Shown here: positions 28,238 to 37,261 of the stretch, in pieces
Layout: the number at the start of each line of letters is the position of its first letter
Position numbering within the stretch: position 1 is the stretch's first letter
Source: Bacilli bacterium
GTDB lineage: Bacteria > Bacillota_I > Bacilli_A > RFN20 > CAG-826
DNA: 64,000 nucleotides
Reading direction: 5' to 3'
Assembly: GCA_017468925.1 (NCBI GenBank)
Contig: JAFUHI010000009.1
Location: 1-64,000, forward strand
Notes under the pieces: model-generated
What the model was told of the DNA's origin: nothing
Database searches by the model: none
What the model saw: only the letters and a program-made list of their open reading frames with translations
Program-made: the position numbers and the translations under genes

Positions 28238-28539
28238 TATTCGATATTAAATAAAAATTTAACGCCTTTCAACTTATAAAACACATACGTATTGAATGAT
28301 TAAATTCGACAAAAACCTCAGTGCTGATAAAAATGTCGAAATTAAATGGAAACAGTAATTGATTGGTGTTTTTGAAGAGCGAGGACACGGTTTGCCCGTC
28401 TAGTAAAACATAGAAAAAAGAAATAAGCGGGCCTATCGGCAAAAATTATATGAAAAAGCACATTAATTATCTTTTTTTGCATATTTGAAACGCCTATAAT
28501 TTAAGCGGAAATAAAAGCTATGCTTTTGAGGGTGGCAAA
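28238..28539. other. Intergenic region with third repeat copy and nagA promoter
   Basis: About 300 bases without a gene. It holds the third 48-bp repeat (28305-28352) and, upstream of nagA, TATAAT at 28495-28500 with only a weak T-rich -35 region. The start of nagA is served by GAGGGTGG about 6 bases before its ATG. Nothing else was recognised. Confidence 0.6.
28305..28352. repeat. 48-bp repeat, copy 2, downstream of DUF4143 ATPase gene
   Basis: Matches copy 1 (26794-26841) in the same orientation with two mismatches, one at the centre (GTGCTG against GTACTG). With copy 1 it encloses a unit of about 1.5 kb containing only the ATPase gene, which recombination between the repeats could excise. 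Confidence 0.85.
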
Positions 28540-29661
28540 ATGGTTTTAAAGAATCTTAGAATCGTGCTTGAGCATAAAATAATCGAAAAAGGCTTTCTTG
28601 TTTTTGAAAATGGAAAGATAGCTAAGATTGGCGAAGGTGAATATAAAGGCGAAGCGAAAGATTGTGGTGGATTGATTGCGATGCCTGGTTTCATCGATAT
28701 CCATATCCATGGAAGTGCAGGCATTGATTTCATGGATGCCGAAGCAAAAGGCTACAAAATCATTGCAGATTCCCTCTATAAAGAAGGTGTTACCACATTT
28801 TTAGCCACAACATTGACATCCGATAAAGAATCTTTGGCTAAAGTGTGCAAAACAGTTAAAGAAGTCAAAAAGGAAATCCCATCTTTAGGCGGAATCCATT
28901 TCGAAGGACCGTATATTAACGAGAAACACAAAGGCGCACAAAACGCAGAATTCATTCGCAATCCTGATATAAAGGAATTCGATGAATTATTGGAGTTATC
29001 AGGAAATAATGTGAGATACATCACCTTGGCACCAGAGAAAGAAGGGGCTATGGAGTTTATCGAACATATTCATAAAGAAGGTGTCACCGTCTCAGCAGGG
29101 CATAGCGATGCCTCATTCGATGATGTGAAGAACGCGATCGCAAAAGGGCTTACCAACACAACACATACGCATAACGCGATGAGCGGGCATCACCATAGAA
29201 AGCCGGGCATTGTCACCGCAGCATTCTATTTTGATGAGCTATTCACCGAATTCATCTGCGACAAAATTCACGTCTGCCCAAATGTCTTGCTAACCTCTTA
29301 TAAGATAATAGGACCAGAAAGATTTGTGATGATAACCGACGCTTTGAAAGTAAAGAACTCCGATATAGAGGAATTCCAACTCTTTGGACTCGACTGCGTT
29401 AAAAAAGATGGCGCTGCATATTTGACCACAGGACCTTTGGCAGGCTCCCTTCTAACAATGGATCAAGGTTTAAGAAACATGAAGGAAATCACCGGCGCTT
29501 CTTTGGTTGATTTGGCTAAAATTACTAGCAGAAACGCTGCAAAAGCCATTCATTTTGCCGATAGAGGCGTTATAGAAGAAGGCAAATTAGCGGACATCGT
29601 CATATTAGATGATAGTCTTCACGTAAAAGAAACATATAAAGAAGGAAGGAAGGTTTATTAA
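28540..29661 (+). CDS. nagA: N-acetylglucosamine-6-phosphate deacetylase
   Basis: A 373-aa amidohydrolase that removes acetate from GlcNAc-6-phosphate to give glucosamine-6-phosphate in the cytoplasm. The metal-binding FIDIHIHG motif is at residues 51-58, then GGIHFEGPYIN with the metal-ligand Glu, VSAGHSDA, a THTHNAMS segment and the catalytic Asp in MITDAL. Length is normal for NagA. TAA is followed after one base by the ATG of the ROK-like gene, so the two are cotranslated. No nagB is seen in the window. Confidence 0.95.
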   Translation: MVLKNLRIVLEHKIIEKGFLVFENGKIAKIGEGEYKGEAKDCGGLIAMPGFIDIHIHGSAGIDFMDAEAKGYKIIADSLYKEGVTTFLATTLTSDKESLAKVCKTVKEVKKEIPSLGGIHFEGPYINEKHKGAQNAEFIRNPDIKEFDELLELSGNNVRYITLAPEKEGAMEFIEHIHKEGVTVSAGHSDASFDDVKNAIAKGLTNTTHTHNAMSGHHHRKPGIVTAAFYFDELFTEFICDKIHVCPNVLLTSYKIIGPERFVMITDALKVKNSDIEEFQLFGLDCVKKDGAAYLTTGPLAGSLLTMDQGLRNMKEITGASLVDLAKITSRNAAKAIHFADRGVIEEGKLADIVILDDSLHVKETYKEGRKVY

Positions 29662-29662
29662 T

Positions 29663-31042
29663 ATGAAAAAGCCAATCTTAGAACCAGAATTCAAACCAGC
29701 GATCATTGAGCTGAGGCAATTTTTCAAAGACGTAGAGAAATATCCAAACAAGCAGCATCTAATTATTTCCATAGAAAGAGCGAATGGATATATCTATAGA
29801 AAAGAATTCGATATCCTTCCAGATGGGGTGGATGATGAAAGAAACACATTCATCGTTGAAAGATTAATCAAATGCATCCTTTGGGTTGTCGGCGGATTCA
29901 AAATATACATCGCTGGTTCCCACGTTGTTTATAACAATATCAAAAACTATTATTCCGAAGGCGGATTAAGAGATTTCGATTATCACTTCATGGGCACGGT
30001 CTTTGAAAGAAAGATGGAAGTGGAAGAGTGCACATATGAAACAATACCGCAAGAAAAAGCATCATCACTTTCTGTCGGTGGCCACCTAGAAGGAAGAAGG
30101 ATCGGGTTTGATGTCGGAGGAAGCGATATCAAAGTCTCCGCGGTCAAAGAAGGGGAAGTATTAAGCTCCGAAGAAATAGTATGGCTCCCCAAATTAAACG
30201 AAGACATCAATTACCATTACGAATATTTCTACAAAGCGATGAAATCGGCGGTAGATAAACTAGGCGGAGACATTGATGCGATAGGTATCTCTGCAGCGGG
30301 TGTTATCGTAGAAAACAAGCCAATGGTTTCATCGATATTCATCAAAGTGCCAAAAGATAATTTCGAGTTGGTGAAAGGCGCTTACATCAATACAGTCAAA
30401 AGACTAGAAAAAGAATTAGGCCATCCAATTCCATTCCAAGTCGCAAACGATGGTGATGTCACCGCTTTAGCTGGCGCTTTAGACCTAAAAGACAACTGCG
30501 TCCTAGGCATTGCAATGGGCACAAGCGAGGCGGTTGGGTATGTCGATAAGAATGGCAACCTCCCAGGCTGGTTCTCTGAATTAGCGTTTATGCCAGTCGA
30601 CTTCAATAAAGATGCGATGGTGGATGAATGGAGCCACGACTTTGGTGTCGGCTGCAAATATTTCTCACAGGATGCGGTTATCAAACTTGCTCCTAGAGCA
30701 GGAATTGAATTAGATGAGAAACTCACCTTGGCGGAAAAGCTCAAAGTGGTGCAGAAATTAAATGAAGAAGGACATGAAGGGGCCAATAAGATTTTCGAAT
30801 CGATTGGTGTCTATCTCGCATATACGTTAGCCTTCTATGCCGAATTCTATGAAATAAAGCACGTACTTTTGCTAGGCAGAGTGACATCCGGCAAAGGCGG
30901 AGAGACGATATTAAAAGTCGCCAAAGAGACATTAAAAGAAGAATTCCCAGAATATTCTTCCATTGATATCGGTATGCCTAGCGATTTTATGAGAAGGCTT
31001 GGCCAATCAATCGCCGCAGCCTCATTGCCTGAACTAAAATAA
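29663..31042 (+). CDS. ROK-family sugar kinase-like protein with N-terminal extension
   Basis: 459 aa, against about 300 for ordinary ROK kinases. The first 145 residues form an extra domain of unknown type. The ROK/ASKHA core starts at about 150 with the phosphate-1 loop GRRIGFDVGGSDIKVSAV, followed by DAIGISAAGVI and NDGDVTALAGAL with the catalytic Asp, and GIAMGTSEAVGY. The ROK zinc motif (CxCGxxGCxE) is absent. Coupling to nagA suggests it phosphorylates GlcNAc or a related amino sugar. The extension and missing zinc site make the exact substrate uncertain. Confidence 0.75.
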   Translation: MKKPILEPEFKPAIIELRQFFKDVEKYPNKQHLIISIERANGYIYRKEFDILPDGVDDERNTFIVERLIKCILWVVGGFKIYIAGSHVVYNNIKNYYSEGGLRDFDYHFMGTVFERKMEVEECTYETIPQEKASSLSVGGHLEGRRIGFDVGGSDIKVSAVKEGEVLSSEEIVWLPKLNEDINYHYEYFYKAMKSAVDKLGGDIDAIGISAAGVIVENKPMVSSIFIKVPKDNFELVKGAYINTVKRLEKELGHPIPFQVANDGDVTALAGALDLKDNCVLGIAMGTSEAVGYVDKNGNLPGWFSELAFMPVDFNKDAMVDEWSHDFGVGCKYFSQDAVIKLAPRAGIELDEKLTLAEKLKVVQKLNEEGHEGANKIFESIGVYLAYTLAFYAEFYEIKHVLLLGRVTSGKGGETILKVAKETLKEEFPEYSSIDIGMPSDFMRRLGQSIAAASLPELK

Positions 31043-31849
31043 TCAAATCGATTGTGATTTTTCTATAGGCTTCTTTGTTACCTTTTTCATTATTAAATAA
31101 TAAATAAGATAGAAGAGGCCCATATACCCACACTGGAGGATATATATTTCTATTTGATATAGGACTTTGTTTCCTTGGACAAGATCATAGAACAAAGTGA
31201 ATGGCGTTCCGTCTCCCGAGAAGAAGAACATGAAATTATGATCGTCTACGTAATCGATGATTAAGGCAATGGTCATATATAGAACCAATACGCCGATGGC
31301 GAAAGGGATATTCCTTTTCTCCATTTTGTTTAATCTAGCGCACCATATGAATAATGAAGCGAAGGCGGATATGCAGTGATTTAGCAAGCTCACTATCGCC
31401 AAAAACGATATGACGCAGTGGGAGATGTAAATATTTCCTGCGGTATATGTGCCCAAAACACCCATCAATAAACCCCATATGGCGATAAAGTCATAACAAA
31501 CATCTTTCGGTCTGCCTCTTAATAATGCGCATATCGGGATGAGGAATATCATCATATCGCATAGATATAATGGGGCGTTCCCGATAATAACATTCCAAAC
31601 GCTGTCGCTTGAGTCATATGCTAAAAAGGTGATTTTAGCAACCTGCACCAAAAGAATCGTTATACCTGCGATTAATAAAATTAAGTTCTGTTTTCTCGGG
31701 GATTTTCTTGTTTTCTTAGCCAAAAGAACCGCCAAAAAACCAAACAAGGCAAGAGATATTGTTACACTGAATATATGCCAGAAAGAGAATAAGCCCTCCG
31801 GGACTCGGTCTTTCTCAAGAAAGAACCAATCGTAGAAATTCATACGCAA
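31043..31849 (-). CDS. TIGR02206/YwaF-type integral membrane protein
   Basis: A 268-aa protein with about seven hydrophobic segments and the N-terminal signature of the TIGR02206 family (FSFWHIFSVTISLALFGFLAVLLAK, NAPLYLCDMMIFLIPICALLRG). The conserved His of FWH and the LYLCD motif are visible. The function of this widespread Firmicutes family is not established to my knowledge. It lies convergent to the ROK-like gene with stops touching, and tandem to the AraC-GH39 gene on the same strand with a gap of 30 bases, so the two may be cotranscribed. Confidence 0.8.
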   Translation of the reverse strand: MRMNFYDWFFLEKDRVPEGLFSFWHIFSVTISLALFGFLAVLLAKKTRKSPRKQNLILLIAGITILLVQVAKITFLAYDSSDSVWNVIIGNAPLYLCDMMIFLIPICALLRGRPKDVCYDFIAIWGLLMGVLGTYTAGNIYISHCVISFLAIVSLLNHCISAFASLFIWCARLNKMEKRNIPFAIGVLVLYMTIALIIDYVDDHNFMFFFSGDGTPFTLFYDLVQGNKVLYQIEIYILQCGYMGLFYLIYYLIMKKVTKKPIEKSQSI

Positions 31850-31879
31850 TAGAAATGATAAAACAATGTGGGTGAATGT

Positions 31880-34363
31880 TTAATAGAATATTTCAATAAG
31901 CCTCACTTCTAATGGTGATAATGTTGAGCTTATTTGAATTTTTCCATCGATTATCTTCTCATCCTTTATATCCATCTTGGGGATTGATGTTTTCTTAAGA
32001 TAATCAATTAGAGATTTATCGATTTTTGGGGCGCCCATTCGAACCCAATTGTCAAAGGCAGAGCCATATTTCTGGTTAACGATTTTCTCGACTATATGGC
32101 ATTTTTTCGCGCTGAATCCGCTTAATTCCAGGCTTGCTTTCATCTTACCGAGATTAGAGAATGGGGTGTATCTATTTAGATACGTCATGTCGTATGTTTC
32201 ACCAGATGCGAATAAATGATTGAAATGCTCATAATTGTAGAGAACGATCTGGATGCACCCATGTCTTTTTGCGACGAAATATCCAGATCCTTTGTCAATA
32301 AGCGATGAACCAAGTGAATTCAGAAACTCAAATATATAGAAATGCGGCTTTTTTATTTTGTCGTACGTATATAGGCCAAGCCCTCCATGGAACTCCGCGT
32401 TTGATGGCTGTGTTTCTTCAATTAGATCGGTTAAAACCCAATAGCCAAAGCTATCAAGTTGGTCGTAGTTCTCCAAAAGGTTCTTAGCGAGATAACAGGA
32501 TTTGAACACCGTGTCGTTCAATAGATTTCGATGCGAGACAGTCAAGTTCCATTCGGTTAGGTATATTGGAAGTTCGCTTATCCCCAATTCAAGGAAATAA
32601 TTCTTTATATCAACAATGGCTTTGTTGAATGATTCAGGATCCATATTGAGCCTTCCGTGAGCGGGATTCGCAGGAGAATTCTCCCCAATGTCTCCTAATG
32701 TGAAGTCATTATCGTAGTAATGGATGTTGATAAAATCTGGTTTGCATCCATTTTCGTTGCAAAAGTCGATGAAATTCTTTATCCAATCTTGATATACGCG
32801 ATATGAGAATATGATTGAAGGGGAGCCGAAACGGCATTGCGAAGAGAAGCCTTTCACTATTTCATATGTGATTTTATAGAGTTTGTAATAATCATCATTG
32901 TTTTTGAATCCGAATAAAGATGTGGTGGTGTCTGGCTCATTCCACGCGCAATAAAGCCATGTCCTTACCTCTCTAATTCCATATCTATCAACAAGATGCG
33001 CCATTAAATTCCTTATAAGATCCGCCCACTTTTCAAAGCTTTTCGGTTCGCCGATGTAGAATTTAGATGCGAAAACAGAGTGAGCGTTATCATTCGTCAA
33101 ATCAAACGGCATAAATGAAAATTCTATTAGGGGTTTAAGCTTGATGGAGGTAATGAAATCTAAAGCTTTATCAATCAAAACAAAACTATATGATGGCCTG
33201 CCTTCATTATCTTCCTGGTAGACGAGCATATCGTCTGAAAGAATCCCATGGAACTTGATGTATTTGAATCCAACGGATTTCTGCAGCTCTTTTAGCATTT
33301 CTTGGACGTCGGCGTAAAGTAATTCCTTCGCTCTAGAAACAGAAGTGAATAATTTGAAATTGTGGCGCAATGTCGCTTTGGAGACGGAGGTATTTATATC
33401 TTTTACTTCCAATTCTTTGACATATTCATCCACCGTGTCTATAACGTTTGCCTCCGTTTTGGCATCGAGGTATTTGGCGATGGTTGCCAAAGATCCTTCG
33501 TATTTAACTCTTTCTTTTTCTATCTCATGCGATAAAGTGTCTTTGCCTTTATGTATTCGATGCTTTTTCCTATACTCGCTAGGCACATCTGCATATTTCT
33601 TTTTAAAGGCGTACACATAAGAACGGGAGTCAGAGAAACCGCAAGAAAAAGCAATATCCTCAATCGTTTTATCACTGAACAGGAGTGAATCCATCGCTTT
33701 GCTAAGTCTTAGCTCGGTGTAATAAGAATGGAAATTCATGCCGATGTATTTTTCAAAGAAAGAGGAAAGATATGGCACGGAAAAACCCATCGCGTTGGAC
33801 AAAGATGAAAGGCTTATGCCATCCGCATAATGATTATCGATGTATTGAATTATGTCATTTATCCTTTCGCGGTATTTGTATGATTCTTTTTCGTTCTTTT
33901 CCTCTCTTTTGAAATGGAGGCACAGCTCACTATAGATTTGTAGGACGATACCTAAATACGCATAATTATTTTCTTTTTGAGAAGAAACGCCTTTGATTAG
34001 CCTTGCGATCAATCTTATCAACTGGAAATATTGTGTTTTGTTTTCTGAAGTGGAAGAATCGCAATCAAAATATATCCGTTCAGCTTTGGTTTTAAGAATA
34101 TTTCTTATATTGAATTTAAAAGAAAGAATCGATATGTCATTTTCTGGCATAAGGCCATATACAACGTTCTCATTTATCACGACGATATCTTCTTGTTTTA
34201 AGAAACTGGTTTTTCCTTCATAACTGATTTTTGTTTCCCCGTCTAAGATGAATATGATCGTGGTGTTTGGGCTGACTTCACGAAAAAAATGATTGAGGCG
34301 AAAACATTCTAAAGACACCGGAAGCGAATCGCTGTAATGAATAATTTGATAATTATTGTTCAT
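31880..34363 (-). CDS. AraC-type regulator fused to GH39-like domain
   Basis: An 827-aa cytoplasmic fusion. Residues 1-130 are a cupin-like sensor, about 165-268 the AraC double helix-turn-helix (ISLSSLSNAMGFSVPYLSSFF, IEDIAFSCGFSDSRSYVYAF), and about 330-800 a GH39 beta-xylosidase-like TIM barrel. Both GH39 catalytic motifs are kept: WNEP with acid/base Glu476 and LTEWN with nucleophile Glu604, also HYYDND near 548. Such fusions are known in Firmicutes, but whether the barrel hydrolyses or only senses sugar is unsettled. It is divergent from the RbsA-type operon and probably controls it through sites in 34364-34586. No ribosome binding site is obvious before its ATG. Confidence 0.88.
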   Translation of the reverse strand: MNNNYQIIHYSDSLPVSLECFRLNHFFREVSPNTTIIFILDGETKISYEGKTSFLKQEDIVVINENVVYGLMPENDISILSFKFNIRNILKTKAERIYFDCDSSTSENKTQYFQLIRLIARLIKGVSSQKENNYAYLGIVLQIYSELCLHFKREEKNEKESYKYRERINDIIQYIDNHYADGISLSSLSNAMGFSVPYLSSFFEKYIGMNFHSYYTELRLSKAMDSLLFSDKTIEDIAFSCGFSDSRSYVYAFKKKYADVPSEYRKKHRIHKGKDTLSHEIEKERVKYEGSLATIAKYLDAKTEANVIDTVDEYVKELEVKDINTSVSKATLRHNFKLFTSVSRAKELLYADVQEMLKELQKSVGFKYIKFHGILSDDMLVYQEDNEGRPSYSFVLIDKALDFITSIKLKPLIEFSFMPFDLTNDNAHSVFASKFYIGEPKSFEKWADLIRNLMAHLVDRYGIREVRTWLYCAWNEPDTTTSLFGFKNNDDYYKLYKITYEIVKGFSSQCRFGSPSIIFSYRVYQDWIKNFIDFCNENGCKPDFINIHYYDNDFTLGDIGENSPANPAHGRLNMDPESFNKAIVDIKNYFLELGISELPIYLTEWNLTVSHRNLLNDTVFKSCYLAKNLLENYDQLDSFGYWVLTDLIEETQPSNAEFHGGLGLYTYDKIKKPHFYIFEFLNSLGSSLIDKGSGYFVAKRHGCIQIVLYNYEHFNHLFASGETYDMTYLNRYTPFSNLGKMKASLELSGFSAKKCHIVEKIVNQKYGSAFDNWVRMGAPKIDKSLIDYLKKTSIPKMDIKDEKIIDGKIQISSTLSPLEVRLIEIFY

Positions 34364-34403
34364 TATATAAGTAATAATAACAAAATTTTCATAATAGTCA
34401 TTC

Positions 34404-34534
34404 AGTTATGCAAAAAATTAATTTAAAAAAGCAAAAATAAGCCAAAAAATTAATGAAATTATTCGCCAAACAAAAACATTTAGCCTAAAAATGAATAAAA
34501 CTTAACGTTAAATGCATAACTATAGGCGTTATAT
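34404..34534. promoter_or_regulatory. Putative operators between AraC-GH39 and ABC operon
   Basis: AGTTATGCA (34404-34412) and TGCATAACT (34513-34521) form a perfect inverted pair about 100 bases apart. A TTAACGTTAA palindrome lies at 34502-34511 and overlaps an ATGCAT. A possible -10 (TTATAT) is near 34529. The remainder of 34364-34586 is AT-rich without a gene. Confidence 0.4.
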
Positions 34535-34586
34535 TCTTGCCCAACCTATCGGAAAATAGTATCACCACGAAAAGGAGAACCATTAA

Positions 34587-36107
34587 GTGTCAGATTTCTC
34601 TAACCGCACCAAAGGCGAATTAATTCTAGAAATCAAAAACATGAATAAGTCTTTTGGTCCGGTCACCGCGCTTAAAAACGTTGATTTAAATCTCTATAGA
34701 GGAGATGTTTTAGGCTTGATTGGTGAAAATGGCTCAGGCAAATCAACGGTATCATCAATTGCCGCCGGTATGCAAAAAGCCGACAGTGGAGAAATGACTT
34801 TCCTAGGGAAGAAGTGGTCACCAACAAGCATGATAAACGCGCTTGAGAATGGCATCGGGATGATTGTTCAAGAAAGCGGAACAATCGCAGGGATCACCGT
34901 AGCAGAGAATATATTCTTAGGCAATCTCAATCAATTCAGCAGGTTTGGCTTTATAAATAAAAAAGAATTATATAAACGCGCGAATGATGTCTTAAGGCAA
35001 ATAGGAATAGACAACATTGATAGCTCAATGATTATGGGCTCTTTGGATTTTCAATCAAGGAAACTTGTGGAAATAGCCAAAGTCATCATGAAAGAGCCAG
35101 AAGTTTTAATCGTTGATGAAACAACAACAGCCTTATCCCAAAACGGCAGAAAAATACTTTACGGTATCGTCGATCGTTTCCGCAAAGAAAATAGAGCCGT
35201 TATTTTCATCTCTCATGACTTGGATGAGATCATGGAGGTTTGCGATACCTTAACAGTGCTAAGGGATGGAAACATCATCAGGACCTTTAAAAAAGAAGAA
35301 TTTGATCCAGACCAAATAAGATTAAGCATGATAGGAAGAGAACTAGAAGGTGATTATTATCGTAGCGACTATGAGCATGTTTATGGCGAAAAAGTGACAA
35401 TATCTTTGCAAAACGCCACTGTAAATGGACATATGTATAACATCAATCTCGAGGCTCACGAAGGTGAAATCCTTGGAATTGGCGGACTTTCTCACTGCGG
35501 AATGCACACGCTAGGAAAGGTGTTGTTTGGCGCAGTGAAGCTTGATGAAGGCGAAGCGCTAGTGGACGGAGAAAAGATAAAGAATGAGATTTTTGCCACA
35601 AAAAAGAAAATAGGATACGTTTCAAAAGATAGGGATAACGAATCACTTGTCCTTTCGGCTTCTGTCAAAGATAACATTTCAATAGCGGGCTTGGATATAT
35701 TCTCTATCGGCAATTTTTTGGTTCTTTATTCAAAAGAAAATGAATACGTGAAAAAGCAAATTGATTCACTATCGATCAAATGCTCAGATAGCGGTCAAAT
35801 AGTGCAGACTTTGTCTGGCGGCAATAAACAGAAAGTCGTTTTCGGCAAATGGATTGGCTGTGGCAGTGAGATTTTGGTGCTCGACTGCCCGACTAGAGGA
35901 GTAGATGTCGGTGTCAAACAAGCTATGTATCAACTCATGGTCCAATTAAAACAAGAAGGAAAGACAATCATCATCATTTCCGAGGAACTTCCTGAACTTA
36001 TGGGAATGAGCGATCGTCTCATCATCATGAAAAACGGAAGAATAGAGAAAGAATTTTTAAGGAGCAAAGATCTGAGCGATGCCGAGATAATCGGATACAT
36101 GATCTAA
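34587..36107 (+). CDS. Sugar ABC transporter ATP-binding protein, RbsA/XylG type
   Basis: A 506-aa double ATPase. The first cassette has GENGSGKST and a signature region LDFQSRKLVEIAK with Walker B VLIVDET. The second has a degenerate Walker A (GGLSHCGMHTLGK), as is usual for the C-terminal half of RbsA proteins, with LSGGNKQKVVFGKW and ILVLDCPTRGVDVG. GTG is chosen as start because AAGGAG stands 9 bases before it. First gene of an operon with two permeases, a binding protein, GH3, GH78-like and beta-phosphoglucomutase genes. It energises a CUT2-type importer of a monosaccharide or small glycoside. Confidence 0.93.
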   Translation: MSDFSNRTKGELILEIKNMNKSFGPVTALKNVDLNLYRGDVLGLIGENGSGKSTVSSIAAGMQKADSGEMTFLGKKWSPTSMINALENGIGMIVQESGTIAGITVAENIFLGNLNQFSRFGFINKKELYKRANDVLRQIGIDNIDSSMIMGSLDFQSRKLVEIAKVIMKEPEVLIVDETTTALSQNGRKILYGIVDRFRKENRAVIFISHDLDEIMEVCDTLTVLRDGNIIRTFKKEEFDPDQIRLSMIGRELEGDYYRSDYEHVYGEKVTISLQNATVNGHMYNINLEAHEGEILGIGGLSHCGMHTLGKVLFGAVKLDEGEALVDGEKIKNEIFATKKKIGYVSKDRDNESLVLSASVKDNISIAGLDIFSIGNFLVLYSKENEYVKKQIDSLSIKCSDSGQIVQTLSGGNKQKVVFGKWIGCGSEILVLDCPTRGVDVGVKQAMYQLMVQLKQEGKTIIIISEELPELMGMSDRLIIMKNGRIEKEFLRSKDLSDAEIIGYMI

Positions 36108-36117
36108 GGAGAGTTTT

Positions 36118-37146
36118 GTGGAAGAATTAGCAAGCAGAAACAAAATCAAATTCGACAAATACAGGCTTAAGAAACTTGTCATCGCCTTATTGCCTCTTGT
36201 CGCCCTCATCGCTCTTTTCGTCGCGTATCTCATCATCTTGAACGCCAATGACTATAACGTAAGCATGAATTTAAAAACGTTGCTTAATCAATCTATAGTT
36301 TTGATTCTTGTTGCGACCGGTGCTATCTTCATTTTCACGCTTGGGCAGTTTGATATATCTCTTGGGGCGAACACTTTATTCGCTGCGGTGATAGGCACTT
36401 TGGCATATAAAGCATCAGGTAATATCTTCGTGTTGTTCTTAGTGTGTATTGTTGTGGCGGTGGCATGCTCTTTGCTTAATGCAGTCATTGCAAGCATTTT
36501 CCATCTTCCAATGTTTGTCACGACCATCGCAATGTTATCTGTTCTCACCGCATTAGCGACATTCCTCATTCAATCGGAAGGGACAGCTAGCGGGACATCG
36601 TTTAGCATCACTTTGCCTTCCAACCTAGTTAATGATTTGTCTGCTATAGACACACCCGCTTTCAAGATAAGTGTCGTTGTTATTTTCATGGTTCTAATGA
36701 TTTTCATCTTCAATTTCACCAAGGTCGGAAGGAAGATGAAATTCCTTGGAGGAAACCAAAATTGCGCCAAATTGACGGGGATTTCCGTGTCTTTATTCGG
36801 AATAATAGCCTTTGCCTTAGCTGGACTTGGCGCAGGTCTAGGTAGTTCAATGACGGTTGTTTACGCCCACACCGTATCGACAACAACCGCAAGCAGCATT
36901 GGAATGTCTGTATTCATTGCCATCGTTTTCGGCGGCATGCCAATTAACGGAGGGGCTAGAAGCCGTATTTATTCTGCTTTGATCGGCGGCATCTCTTATA
37001 ACCTTATGACCAACATTCTCTTTATATTGTTCCAGTCTATGCAGGGCGTAAGAGATGGGTTGGTGCAGGTTATCAGCGGTATTTTCTTCCTTGCGATAGT
37101 GTTTGTTGCAAGCATCAATTACCGTTCCAAAAATCTACCAAGATAG
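36118..37146 (+). CDS. Sugar ABC transporter permease, RbsC type (first)
   Basis: A 342-aa membrane protein with about ten hydrophobic segments in the BPD_transp_2 pattern (LVIALLPLVALIALFVAYLI; GQFDISLGANTLFAAVIGTL; GGMPINGGARSRIYSALIGG). The FDISLG element is the RbsC/XylH equivalent of the conserved substrate-pathway loop. GTG start with AAGGAG 6-7 bases upstream. Because a second, different permease (38479) is in the operon, the channel is probably a heterodimer. Confidence 0.9.
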   Translation: MEELASRNKIKFDKYRLKKLVIALLPLVALIALFVAYLIILNANDYNVSMNLKTLLNQSIVLILVATGAIFIFTLGQFDISLGANTLFAAVIGTLAYKASGNIFVLFLVCIVVAVACSLLNAVIASIFHLPMFVTTIAMLSVLTALATFLIQSEGTASGTSFSITLPSNLVNDLSAIDTPAFKISVVVIFMVLMIFIFNFTKVGRKMKFLGGNQNCAKLTGISVSLFGIIAFALAGLGAGLGSSMTVVYAHTVSTTTASSIGMSVFIAIVFGGMPINGGARSRIYSALIGGISYNLMTNILFILFQSMQGVRDGLVQVISGIFFLAIVFVASINYRSKNLPR

Positions 37147-37174
37147 GTTTAAACCACACAAGTGGAAGATAAAC

Positions 37175-37193
37175 ATTGCCTTGTACTGGCAAT
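37175..37193 (+). other. Intercistronic hairpin before the binding-protein gene
   Basis: ATTGCC and GGCAAT pair perfectly around a 7-base loop, followed by an A-rich tract and not U-rich, so it is not a standard terminator on this strand. It may be a processing or stability element. Confidence 0.4.
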
Positions 37194-37225
37194 CAAAAAA
37201 ACAAAAAAAGAAAGGAAAGCGAAAC

Positions 37226-37261
37226 ATGAGTACAACATGTGAAAGCAAAGGAGAATTATGA
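37226..37261 (+). CDS. Possible 11-codon leader ORF overlapping the binding-protein start
   Basis: ATG at 37226 opens an 11-residue reading frame (MSTTCESKGEL) with AAAGGAAAG upstream. Its TGA overlaps the ATG of the next gene (ATGA at 37258-37261). The overlap would permit translational coupling, but the binding-protein gene also has its own AAAGGAG inside this ORF. It may be chance. Confidence 0.25.
   Translation: MSTTCESKGEL

Noticed and set aside
26794..28352. Three repeat copies as CRISPR or as IS ends
   Set aside because: Spacing is irregular and a whole gene lies between them; the repeats are direct, not inverted, and no transposase is present.
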